DNA of 19,481 bases from UMGS1312 sp964631595. GTDB taxonomy: Bacteria > Bacillota > Clostridia > Oscillospirales > CAG-272. Each line of letters opens with the position of its first letter. Within the stretch, counting starts at the first letter, position 1. This document shows, one piece after another, positions 1 to 6,454 of the stretch. Both the position numbers and the translations under genes were made by a program. The stretch spans positions 1-19,481 of the forward strand of contig CAZVXL010000026.1 of NCBI GenBank assembly GCA_964631595.1, read 5' to 3'. Below the pieces are notes generated by a model. That model saw only the letters and a program-made list of their open reading frames with translations, did no database searches and was not told where the DNA came from.

Positions 1-1
1 A

Positions 2-1291
2 GATGCGATCCGCTGGTATTTCTATACAAATTCGGCTCCGTGGCTCCCCTCCCGCTTCAGCGGCAAGGCGGTGGTCGAGGGACAGCGCAAATTCATGGGA
101 ACGCTCCTCAACACCTACGCCTTCTGGGTGCTGTATGCCGATATAGACAGCTTCGATCCGACAAAGTACAGCCTTGGGTCATGTGCGCTGTCCGTCATGG
201 ATAAGTTCGTGCTGTCGCGCATGAACAGCATGGTGAAGCAGGTCGATTCCGAGCTTGCCGCATATCGGATCCCCGAGGCGGCGCGTGCTCTTTCCGGCTT
301 TGTCGATGAGCTCTCAAACTGGTATGTCCGCCGCTCCCGCGAGAGATTCTGGGGTAAGGGCATGGAGGACGACAAGGTTGCCGCATATATGACGCTTTAC
401 ACCGCGCTTGTGACGGTCGCAAAGGCGGCGGCACCCATGCTTCCCTTTATGTGCGAGGATATATACAGAAATCTTGTGTGCACGGTAGATCCGAGCGCAC
501 CCGTGAGCGTGCATCTTTGCGATTTCCCCGAGGCGGATGAGTCCATGATAGATTTGACTCTTGAGGAGGATATGGAGTTTATCCTCCGCGCCGTCAATCT
601 CGGAAGAAGCGCAAGAAACGGCGCGAATATCAAGAACCGTCAGCCTCTTGCGGCAATGTACGTAAAGACGGATAAGGAGGTCGGAGCTTATTACCGCGAT
701 ATCGTCATGGACGAGCTTAACGTAAAGAGCGTTGAGTTCGTGCCCGACGTCTCCGCCTTCTCCTCATACAGCTTCAAGCCTCAGCTCAAGACCGTAGGTC
801 CCAAGTACGGCAAGCTTCTCGGACAGATCAAGAACGCGCTCGGAGAGCTTGACGGAAACAAGGCAAAGGACGAGCTTGACCGTGACGGCGCTCTGGTGTT
901 CGAGCTCGGCGGCGAGGAGGTAAGACTTACCGAGGATGACCTGCTCATCGAGGTCGAGCAGAAGGACGGATACTTCTCCGTTGCCGACATGGGCATGACG
1001 GTGGCAATAGACACACGTCTGACAGATGAGCTGATCGCGGAGGGCTATGTGCGCGAGCTTATCTCCAAGATACAGACGATGCGTAAGGATGCGGATTTCG
1101 ACGTTACCGATCATATCGCAGTGTCGGTCAGCGGCAGCGAGAAGCTGTCCTCGGTAATGGCTGAGTTCGCAGACGAGATCAATACCGCCGTGCTTGCCGA
1201 CCGCGCTGTTCTTGCAGATGATGCGGACAGAGTGGAGAGAGAATGGAGCATCAACGGCGAAAGCGTAACGATAACCGTTGTAAGACTGTAA
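2..1291 (+). CDS. ileS: Isoleucyl-tRNA synthetase, type 2 (C-terminal part, 5' truncated by the window)
   Basis: The open frame enters from the left edge, so only the last ~429 residues are visible; the GTG at 71 is internal, not a start. IleRS charges tRNA-Ile in the cytoplasm. The visible part has the end of the catalytic core (DAIRWYFYTNSAPW) and the helical anticodon-binding domain with the NWYVRRSRERFW motif. It ends in a C-terminal extension (LIEVEQKDGYFSVADMGMTV, then ELIAEGYVRELISKIQTMRK) typical of the DUF5915 tail of eukaryote-like (type-2) bacterial IleRS. The only cysteines lie in the first half, and no C-terminal Cys4 zinc finger of the usual type-1 enzyme is present. Family knowledge links type-2 IleRS with low sensitivity to mupirocin; that is inference here. 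It may be the first gene of a loose operon with the HAD gene 61 bases downstream. Identification is firm, and the subtype is likely. Confidence 0.96.
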   Translation, partial: DAIRWYFYTNSAPWLPSRFSGKAVVEGQRKFMGTLLNTYAFWVLYADIDSFDPTKYSLGSCALSVMDKFVLSRMNSMVKQVDSELAAYRIPEAARALSGFVDELSNWYVRRSRERFWGKGMEDDKVAAYMTLYTALVTVAKAAAPMLPFMCEDIYRNLVCTVDPSAPVSVHLCDFPEADESMIDLTLEEDMEFILRAVNLGRSARNGANIKNRQPLAAMYVKTDKEVGAYYRDIVMDELNVKSVEFVPDVSAFSSYSFKPQLKTVGPKYGKLLGQIKNALGELDGNKAKDELDRDGALVFELGGEEVRLTEDDLLIEVEQKDGYFSVADMGMTVAIDTRLTDELIAEGYVRELISKIQTMRKDADFDVTDHIAVSVSGSEKLSSVMAEFADEINTAVLADRAVLADDADRVEREWSINGESVTITVVRL

Positions 1292-1303
1292 AGCATAGAC
1301 TGA

Positions 1304-1325
1304 GGGGCTGTTTTCGGACAGCCCC
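1304..1325 (+). terminator. Short GC-rich hairpin between ileS and the HAD gene
   Basis: A perfect 8-bp inverted repeat (GGGGCTGT / ACAGCCCC) with a 6-base loop lies 12 bases after the ileS stop. It has no run of T after it (GAGGATTTTC follows), so it is at best a weak or partial terminator, or an RNA-processing or stability hairpin that lowers expression of the two downstream genes. Confidence 0.4.
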
Positions 1326-1352
1326 GAGGATTTTCAGGGGGGACTACAAAGC

Positions 1353-2153
1353 ATGATAAAGGATATAAGTAAGCTGAGGCTGTTTTTGTTTGACATGGAC
1401 GGCACGATCTATATCGATGACAGACTTTTTGACTTCACAAAGGAGCTGCTTGCGACTATTCGTTCCGTCGGCGGACAGTATCTGTTCGTCACCAACAATT
1501 CGTCAAAGGGCGTCGGGGACTATGTGCTGAAGCTGAAAAGGCTCGGGATAGATGCCGAGGAGGATGACTTCATGACCGCTTCTCAGGCAACGGAGTTCTA
1601 TCTTAAAAAGAATCACCGCGGGCAGAAGATATACATAGTGGGCACGGAGTCGATGAAGGAGGAGTTCAGAGCCTGCGGCTTTACGGTTACGGACAACACG
1701 GACGAGACCGACTGTATAGTGGTGGGCAACGATACGGAGCTTACCTTTGCGAAGCTCTGCGATGTATCAAAGCTCTTGCTGACGCGAAAGGAAATTCCCT
1801 ACATCGCCACAAATCCCGATTACGTGTGTCCCACGGAGTTCGGCGGCGTTCCGGATTGCGGCAGTATATGTGAGATGCTCTACAGAGTATCGGGAAGACG
1901 TCCCGTGATCATCGGCAAGCCGGAGGCTCTTATGATAAAGCTTGCCATGGAGAAGACGGGACACACCGCGGAGGAGACCGCGGTCATCGGAGACAGGATA
2001 TACACCGATATTAAGAGCGGTATAAATGCCGGAGTGGGCACGGTGCTCGTGATGAGCGGAGAGACCACGCATGAGATCTTGGAGAGCTCGGAGGATAAGC
2101 CGGATATCGTAATGGAGGATGCGGGAGAGCTTCTCAGACTCCTGCGGGCGTAA
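1353..2153 (+). CDS. HAD-superfamily hydrolase, subfamily IIA (NagD-like phosphatase)
   Basis: A 266-residue protein, the usual length for NagD/AraL-type phosphatases, which act in the cytoplasm on sugar phosphates, nucleotides or other small phosphoesters. HAD motif I is LFLFDMDGTIY, with the nucleophile at Asp14 and the acid/base Asp16. Motif II is FVTNNSS near residue 50. The motif III lysine is in IIGKPEALM near residue 189, and motif IV is VIGDRIYTDIKSGINAG near residues 213-228. A C2-type cap fits between motifs II and III. The ATG at 1353 has a G-rich ribosome binding site (AGGGGGGA) about ten bases upstream. The gene is nearly fused to the PHP-domain gene that follows, with one base between, so both are probably translated from one mRNA. 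The substrate cannot be read from the sequence; the paired PHP phosphoesterase suggests a shared phosphate-ester clean-up role, which is inference. Confidence 0.93.
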   Translation: MIKDISKLRLFLFDMDGTIYIDDRLFDFTKELLATIRSVGGQYLFVTNNSSKGVGDYVLKLKRLGIDAEEDDFMTASQATEFYLKKNHRGQKIYIVGTESMKEEFRACGFTVTDNTDETDCIVVGNDTELTFAKLCDVSKLLLTRKEIPYIATNPDYVCPTEFGGVPDCGSICEMLYRVSGRRPVIIGKPEALMIKLAMEKTGHTAEETAVIGDRIYTDIKSGINAGVGTVLVMSGETTHEILESSEDKPDIVMEDAGELLRLLRA

Positions 2154-2154
2154 A

Positions 2155-3171
2155 ATGTATCTTATTTCGCCGCATAAGACGCAGTATAAGGCAAATCTGC
2201 ACTCCCACAGTACGCTGTCCGACGGAGAGAGAACTCCCGAGGAGCTGAAGGATATGTACAAAAGCAGGGGCTACAGCATACTTGCTATCACCGATCATGA
2301 GCGCCCCTGCGACCACAGCCGCCTTACGGACAAGGACTTCCTCATGCTCACGGGCTACGAGGCATATATCCGTACCGGAGCGGATGCGATATATGACGTA
2401 TACGCGCCGGAGGTACACCTGAATCTGTTTGCAAGAGATCCGCATAACGAGACGATGATCTGCTACAACAGACCGTACTGCAAGTATATTCCGCCCGAGC
2501 TTCACGGAAATATACGCCGAGCGGGAAGCGAAGCGCCGCGCGAATATACGAGGGAATATATAAACAGCTTCATTCGCACCGCAAGAGAAAACGGATATGT
2601 CGTCAGCTACAATCATCCGTACTGGTCGATGGAGACGGAGGCGGATATTCTTGCGACCGAGGGCTTTATGAGCCTTGAGATAGTCAATTACGGGAGCTAT
2701 AACATGAGTCGGCTGGAGCATTGCGGCGCTCTGTACGATAAGCTGCTGCTTGCCGGAAGGCGTGTGTTCTGCCATGCCGCCGACGATAATCACAACAGAT
2801 ATCCGACGGAGCATCCCGAAAACGACTCCTTCGGTGCGTTCACCGTGATAATGGCAGACAGTCTCGGGTACGGTGATGTGTTTTCCGCAATGGAGGCGGG
2901 AGATATGTACGCCTCCATGGGTCCCGCCTTCAAGGAGATAAGCTGTGACGGCGGCGTACTGCACATAAGCTGTTCCCCCGTAGAGGCAATAATAGTCTAT
3001 ACCGGAAGCAAGACCCCCGCGCGCCTTCTTGCCGGACGCGGAGGCACCGTGGACGGAGCGGATATTAAGATAGATCCGCGCGCGAGATTCGTGAGAGTTT
3101 CGATAGTCGACGGCGAGGGCAATTTTGCCGATACCAGAGGATATACGAGAAAAGAGGTCGGTCTGGAGTAA
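2155..3171 (+). CDS. PHP-domain metal-dependent phosphoesterase
   Basis: About 338 residues. The N-terminus has PHP motif I, NLHSHSTLSDG (His16, His18, Asp23), then AITDHE near residue 48, an internal SYNHPYW, and HAADDNH near residues 220-226. These are the usual metal-binding positions of the polymerase-and-histidinol-phosphatase fold. Such stand-alone PHP proteins hydrolyse phosphoesters (nucleotide 3'-5' bisphosphates, short RNA or other small substrates); the exact substrate is not determinable. After about residue 250 comes a short beta-rich C-terminal part without obvious motifs. I chose the ATG at 2155, one base after the HAD stop; an in-frame ATG at 2119 would overlap that gene by 35 bases with poor ribosome binding site spacing. 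The stop is followed by a strong terminator hairpin, so this is the last gene of its unit. Confidence 0.9.
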   Translation: MYLISPHKTQYKANLHSHSTLSDGERTPEELKDMYKSRGYSILAITDHERPCDHSRLTDKDFLMLTGYEAYIRTGADAIYDVYAPEVHLNLFARDPHNETMICYNRPYCKYIPPELHGNIRRAGSEAPREYTREYINSFIRTARENGYVVSYNHPYWSMETEADILATEGFMSLEIVNYGSYNMSRLEHCGALYDKLLLAGRRVFCHAADDNHNRYPTEHPENDSFGAFTVIMADSLGYGDVFSAMEAGDMYASMGPAFKEISCDGGVLHISCSPVEAIIVYTGSKTPARLLAGRGGTVDGADIKIDPRARFVRVSIVDGEGNFADTRGYTRKEVGLE

Positions 3172-3184
3172 GACCGACCGGACA

Positions 3185-3224
3185 AAAGGCTCCCGTTCGC
3201 GCCGTGGCGCGAACGGGAGCCTTT
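3185..3224 (+). terminator. Very strong terminator hairpin after the PHP gene
   Basis: A perfect 19-bp inverted repeat with a 2-base centre, starting 14 bases after the PHP gene stop. The left arm starts AAAGGCTCCC and the right arm ends GGGAGCCTTT, followed by ATTCGT. The T tract is mostly inside the stem, so termination would rely on hairpin strength. Confidence 0.85.
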
Positions 3225-3372
3225 ATTCGTCATCGGCCGATATTTGCGGCGGTATCGGCCTCATCACGGCGCATTGTACTACGCCGCCTCGGCACAGTCA
3301 AGATAAAAGCTGTGAACATTCGGACGTCATTTCGTAAAATTACCAAACGGACGATTATTTTGACAAATTCGG
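3225..3372. other. Non-coding structured spacer before the ABC operon
   Basis: The whole gap 3172-3510 has no credible gene. After the terminator it holds a GGCCGATA/TATCGGCC hairpin (3235-3242 with 3253-3260, 10-base loop) and a short CGGCG/CGCCG pair (3267-3271 with 3282-3286). An AT-rich stretch then leads into the promoter. Short open frames here run through the terminator and lack ribosome binding sites. Confidence 0.6.
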
Positions 3373-3401
3373 TTGAAAATGAGCCGAAAACACAGTATAA
3401 T
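3373..3401 (+). promoter_or_regulatory. Sigma-A promoter of the ABC/DUF1854 operon
   Basis: A -35 box TTGAAA (3373-3378) and a perfect -10 box TATAAT (3396-3401) are separated by 17 bp, giving a start of transcription near 3408. This leaves a leader of about 100 bases before the ABC gene start at 3511. Confidence 0.85.
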
Positions 3402-3510
3402 ATACAATAAACTTTTGTTCTGTAAGGGATACACGGGGGCAGACCGCGCGGCGGAGACTCCGGTATTCCGAGTACAGAGCTTATTACGATACGGAAAGGC
3501 GGTGACGGCT

Positions 3511-5889
3511 ATGGGACCTATGCCGGCAGGCGGCCCGATGCACGGCCCGAGACCGAGACCTCACGGCGGTGAGATGCTCCACGGGGCTCCGCACGCGGAG
3601 AAGCAGTTCCCGAGAGCGGTATGGGAAAGAGCAGAGGAGCTCGGCTTTGGGAAAGATAAGGTAAATGCGACGGTGAAGCTTGACAGAAGCCCCGACGGGA
3701 TCTTCTGTGACTGCTATGTTTTCTGCGACGGGAAGGAGCTTCTTTTTCTGTCCGGGATAAATACTCTGCGGAAAAAAGAGGGAAGACGCAGCTTTTGGGG
3801 AACACGCCCTCCGCTTGAGGAGAGGTACGAGAGCCTCGGAGAGAAGCGCCTGAGCATCGAGGGCTGGCATGATTTCGAGGTCGAAAAGCAGATCTCCGGA
3901 TGCTCCGTCACGGCGAAAAACGACTTCGGCGGTGTGCTCGTCACGGTGCTTTCCTATTCCGCATACAACGAGGCAAAGGCTTTTTGCGATAAGCTGAATA
4001 TGACGGGTGAGGACGATGCGGAGCATCGCGACAGACCTCCCCGTGAGGGCGATGAGGGTGCGTGCTGTCCGAAGTGCGGCAGACCGTATCCGGATCCGCA
4101 CCGCAGGGTGTGCCCGAAATGCACAGATCGCGCCGGTGTGATAAAGAGATTCTGGTTTTTTACGAAAAAGTACAAGTTCAGCGTATTTGCGGTGCTTTTC
4201 GCAATGCTCCTGTCGAGCGCTCTTTCGATCATCTCACCGTACATAAGCTCCGGCTTCTTTTATGACAGCGTTCTGACCGAGGGCGGCCGCTTCTACGGGC
4301 AGGTCTTGCTTGTGATCGGCATACTTGTGTCCACAAGAATACTCTCACTGCTCGTCAATATGGTGAATGAGCTGATATCCGCGGCAGTGGTGCCGAAGAT
4401 AGTCTTCGACCTGAAGCGAGTTCTGTTCGGCTCTATCGAGCGGCTGTCGATAGGATTTTTCACCAATCGGCAAACGGGCGCACTTATGAATCAGGTGAAC
4501 GGCGATGCCGATACGATATACTGGTTCTTCACCGACGGACTTCCGAACATCATAATAAATGTAGTCCAGTTCGTAGGTATCATCATCATCATGCTCACGG
4601 TCAATGTGTGGCTCACGCTTCTGGCAGTAGCGGTCACGCCTATCGCGATAGTGTTGACAAAGCTCATATTCGCCAGAATGAACAAGCTCCACGCGATGAA
4701 TTATTCCGCGCGCAGAAGCCTCAGTGGTATGCTGACCGATGTTCTCGGCGGTGTGCGCGTGGTAAAGGCGTTTGCTCGTGAAAACGAGGAGAAAAAGCGC
4801 TTCGAGACAAGAAACGTAAGGCTTGCAGAATCGGATAAGAGCGTTTCGATAAACAGCACGGTGCTGTTCTCTCTTGTGACCTTCCTGTTTACCGTCAGTT
4901 CTTCCGCGATAATGTGCGTCGGAGGCTGGCAGGTAATAAACGGAGAGCTGACATACGGAGCTCTCATCACCTTCACCGCATATGCCGGCATGCTCTACAG
5001 CCCGCTGACCTTCTTTGTCAATATGGCAAATACGGCATCGGGAGCAATGAATGCGATGCAAAGGCTCATGGAGGTCATGGATGCCGAGCCGGAGGTAAGA
5101 GAAGCGGATTCTCCCGTAACGCTCCCCACTCTCAGCGGAAATATCGAATTTGACGGCGTGGGCTTCGGCTATGATAAGAACCGCAAGATAATCGACGGCG
5201 TATCCTTCGGCATATCCGCGGGAGAGACTGTCGGTATAGTCGGTCACACGGGCGCGGGAAAATCCACGCTTGCAAATCTGCTCATAAGGCTTTACGACGT
5301 CGATGAGGGAAGCATCAAAATTGACGGCTACGACGTGAGAGAGCTGTCCTTTGAGACTCTGCGGAAAAATATCGCCATTGTGTCGCAGGAGACCTACCTG
5401 TTCCAAGGCACCGTGTACGACAATATCGCATATGCAAAGCCCACGGCTACCCGAGATGAGGTGGTGCTTGCCGCCCGCGCCTCGGGAGCGCATGAGTTTA
5501 TCTGCAAGCTTGACGACGGGTATTCCACAAAGATAGGGCTCGGCTATAAGGAGCTGTCGGGAGGCGAGAGACAGAGGATATCCATTGCCAGAGCGCTTCT
5601 TAGAGATCCGGCGGTGCTCATACTTGATGAAGCGACCTCCGCCATGGATACGAGAACGGAGAGAAAGATACAGGCGGCGCTTGACGAGCTGTCGCTCGGC
5701 AGAACAACGATAATGATCGCGCACAGGCTGTCCACCCTGCGGAATGCCGACAAGCTTATGGTCATAGATAACGGAAGGCTTGCGGAGAAGGGAACACACG
5801 AAAAGCTTATACGCGAGAAGGGTATATACTACAATCTCTATAGGCTGCAATACGAGGCGCTGAAGAATGCCGGAATCGAGGAGGCGTAG
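3511..5889 (+). CDS. ABC exporter half-transporter with N-terminal soluble domain and zinc ribbon (first of pair)
   Basis: About 792 residues, much longer than the usual ~580-600 for an exporter half-transporter. Residues 1-30 form a Met/His/Pro/Gly-rich leader. Residues ~33-175 form a soluble, beta-rich region of unknown function. A Cys4 zinc ribbon (CCPKCG near 184, CPKC near 200) comes next, then an exporter-type membrane domain (~215-500, about six helices) and a nucleotide-binding domain. Walker A is GHTGAGKST near 577, the Q loop IVSQETYLFQGTVYDNIAY, the signature LSGGERQ near 681, Walker B VLILDEATSAMD near 700, and the H loop IAHRLST. All ATPase residues look intact. The ATG at 3511 follows AGGCGGTGA by five bases. 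The frame stays open upstream, but the promoter's -35 box lies at 3373, so upstream starts would not be transcribed. It is followed by the DUF1854 gene after 8 bases. The cargo is unknown. The partner is presumably the second ABC gene. Confidence 0.93.
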   Translation: MGPMPAGGPMHGPRPRPHGGEMLHGAPHAEKQFPRAVWERAEELGFGKDKVNATVKLDRSPDGIFCDCYVFCDGKELLFLSGINTLRKKEGRRSFWGTRPPLEERYESLGEKRLSIEGWHDFEVEKQISGCSVTAKNDFGGVLVTVLSYSAYNEAKAFCDKLNMTGEDDAEHRDRPPREGDEGACCPKCGRPYPDPHRRVCPKCTDRAGVIKRFWFFTKKYKFSVFAVLFAMLLSSALSIISPYISSGFFYDSVLTEGGRFYGQVLLVIGILVSTRILSLLVNMVNELISAAVVPKIVFDLKRVLFGSIERLSIGFFTNRQTGALMNQVNGDADTIYWFFTDGLPNIIINVVQFVGIIIIMLTVNVWLTLLAVAVTPIAIVLTKLIFARMNKLHAMNYSARRSLSGMLTDVLGGVRVVKAFARENEEKKRFETRNVRLAESDKSVSINSTVLFSLVTFLFTVSSSAIMCVGGWQVINGELTYGALITFTAYAGMLYSPLTFFVNMANTASGAMNAMQRLMEVMDAEPEVREADSPVTLPTLSGNIEFDGVGFGYDKNRKIIDGVSFGISAGETVGIVGHTGAGKSTLANLLIRLYDVDEGSIKIDGYDVRELSFETLRKNIAIVSQETYLFQGTVYDNIAYAKPTATRDEVVLAARASGAHEFICKLDDGYSTKIGLGYKELSGGERQRISIARALLRDPAVLILDEATSAMDTRTERKIQAALDELSLGRTTIMIAHRLSTLRNADKLMVIDNGRLAEKGTHEKLIREKGIYYNLYRLQYEALKNAGIEEA

Positions 5890-5897
5890 GAGGAGAG

Positions 5898-6440
5898 ATG
5901 AGCGAGAACATGAATGCGACCGAAAGAATGTCGCTTGATACGGCGGCGGGGCTCAGCTATATGACGCCCGCGACCGCAAGCTTTGCAAGGAACGGTGAGT
6001 TTCCGTCACTGAGACTGAGCGAGAACGGTGAGGAGAGGGTGTACGACAGAGTATGGCTCCACCGCGTGTTCCCGTTTGATCTTGATGAGGAGTTTATCTC
6101 GGTTCAAACGAGAGATAACGAGGAGATAGGCATCATCCGCCGCCTTACCGATTTCGACGAGGCTACGGCGGATATACTGCGCGGGGAGCTTTGCCGAAGA
6201 TATTTCACCCCGAAGATAAAGAAGATACTTGCCCTGAAAGAGCGGCGCGGCTTTTCTTACTGGAGGATCGAGACGGATATAGGGGAGGCGGAGCTCTCCC
6301 TTCAGGATACCTACAGGAGCATTACGAGAGTCGGCGAGGACAGGGCGTTCATTACGGACGCCTCGGGCAATCGCTTTGAAATAGAAAGCCTTGCGGCGCT
6401 TGACAGAAAAAGCCGAAAAAGGCTTGAGATATATCTTTGA
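5898..6440 (+). CDS. DUF1854 family protein
   Basis: A 180-residue, charged, soluble protein without signal peptide, membrane helix or cysteine cluster. The pattern matches the DUF1854 family: a VWLHRVFPFDLDEEFISVQ block near residues 50-70, then EEIGIIRRLTDF, then a long RYFTPKIKKILALKERRGFSYWRIETD stretch and a terminal RFEIESLAALDRKSRKRLEIYL. From recall, DUF1854 proteins in proteobacteria accompany an ABC transporter in clusters named after cyanophycin metabolism; no cyanophycin synthetase or cyanophycinase is in this window. The gene has an excellent ribosome binding site (AGGAGGAGAG) overlapping the end of the first ABC gene. It is followed within 15 bases by the second ABC gene. Being sandwiched between both transporter subunits, it is most likely a cytoplasmic accessory or regulator of the transporter; this is inference from context only. 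Confidence 0.85.
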   Translation: MSENMNATERMSLDTAAGLSYMTPATASFARNGEFPSLRLSENGEERVYDRVWLHRVFPFDLDEEFISVQTRDNEEIGIIRRLTDFDEATADILRGELCRRYFTPKIKKILALKERRGFSYWRIETDIGEAELSLQDTYRSITRVGEDRAFITDASGNRFEIESLAALDRKSRKRLEIYL

Positions 6441-6454
6441 TCTCGGGAGGAAGC

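Noticed and set aside
2134..2964. Open frame on the - strand opposite the PHP gene
   Set aside because: Complement of clear PHP metal-binding motifs; no promoter or ribosome binding site on that strand.
3360..3365. Perfect TTGACA as -35 box of the ABC operon
   Set aside because: It lies 30 bp from the TATAAT at 3396; the TTGAAA at 3373 has the correct 17-bp spacing.
3125..3410. Short + strand open frames after the PHP gene
   Set aside because: They read through the terminator hairpin, lack ribosome binding sites and have no promoter of their own.
3373..3510. N-terminal extension of the first ABC protein to 3373
   Set aside because: The frame is open, but this stretch overlaps the promoter and the predicted transcription start; the ribosome binding site supports 3511.
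4345..5850. Long open frame on the - strand (501 codons) opposite the first ABC gene
   Set aside because: Low-complexity, Arg/His/Tyr-rich shadow of the ABC coding frame with no family motif; the + strand frame has all the ABC motifs.
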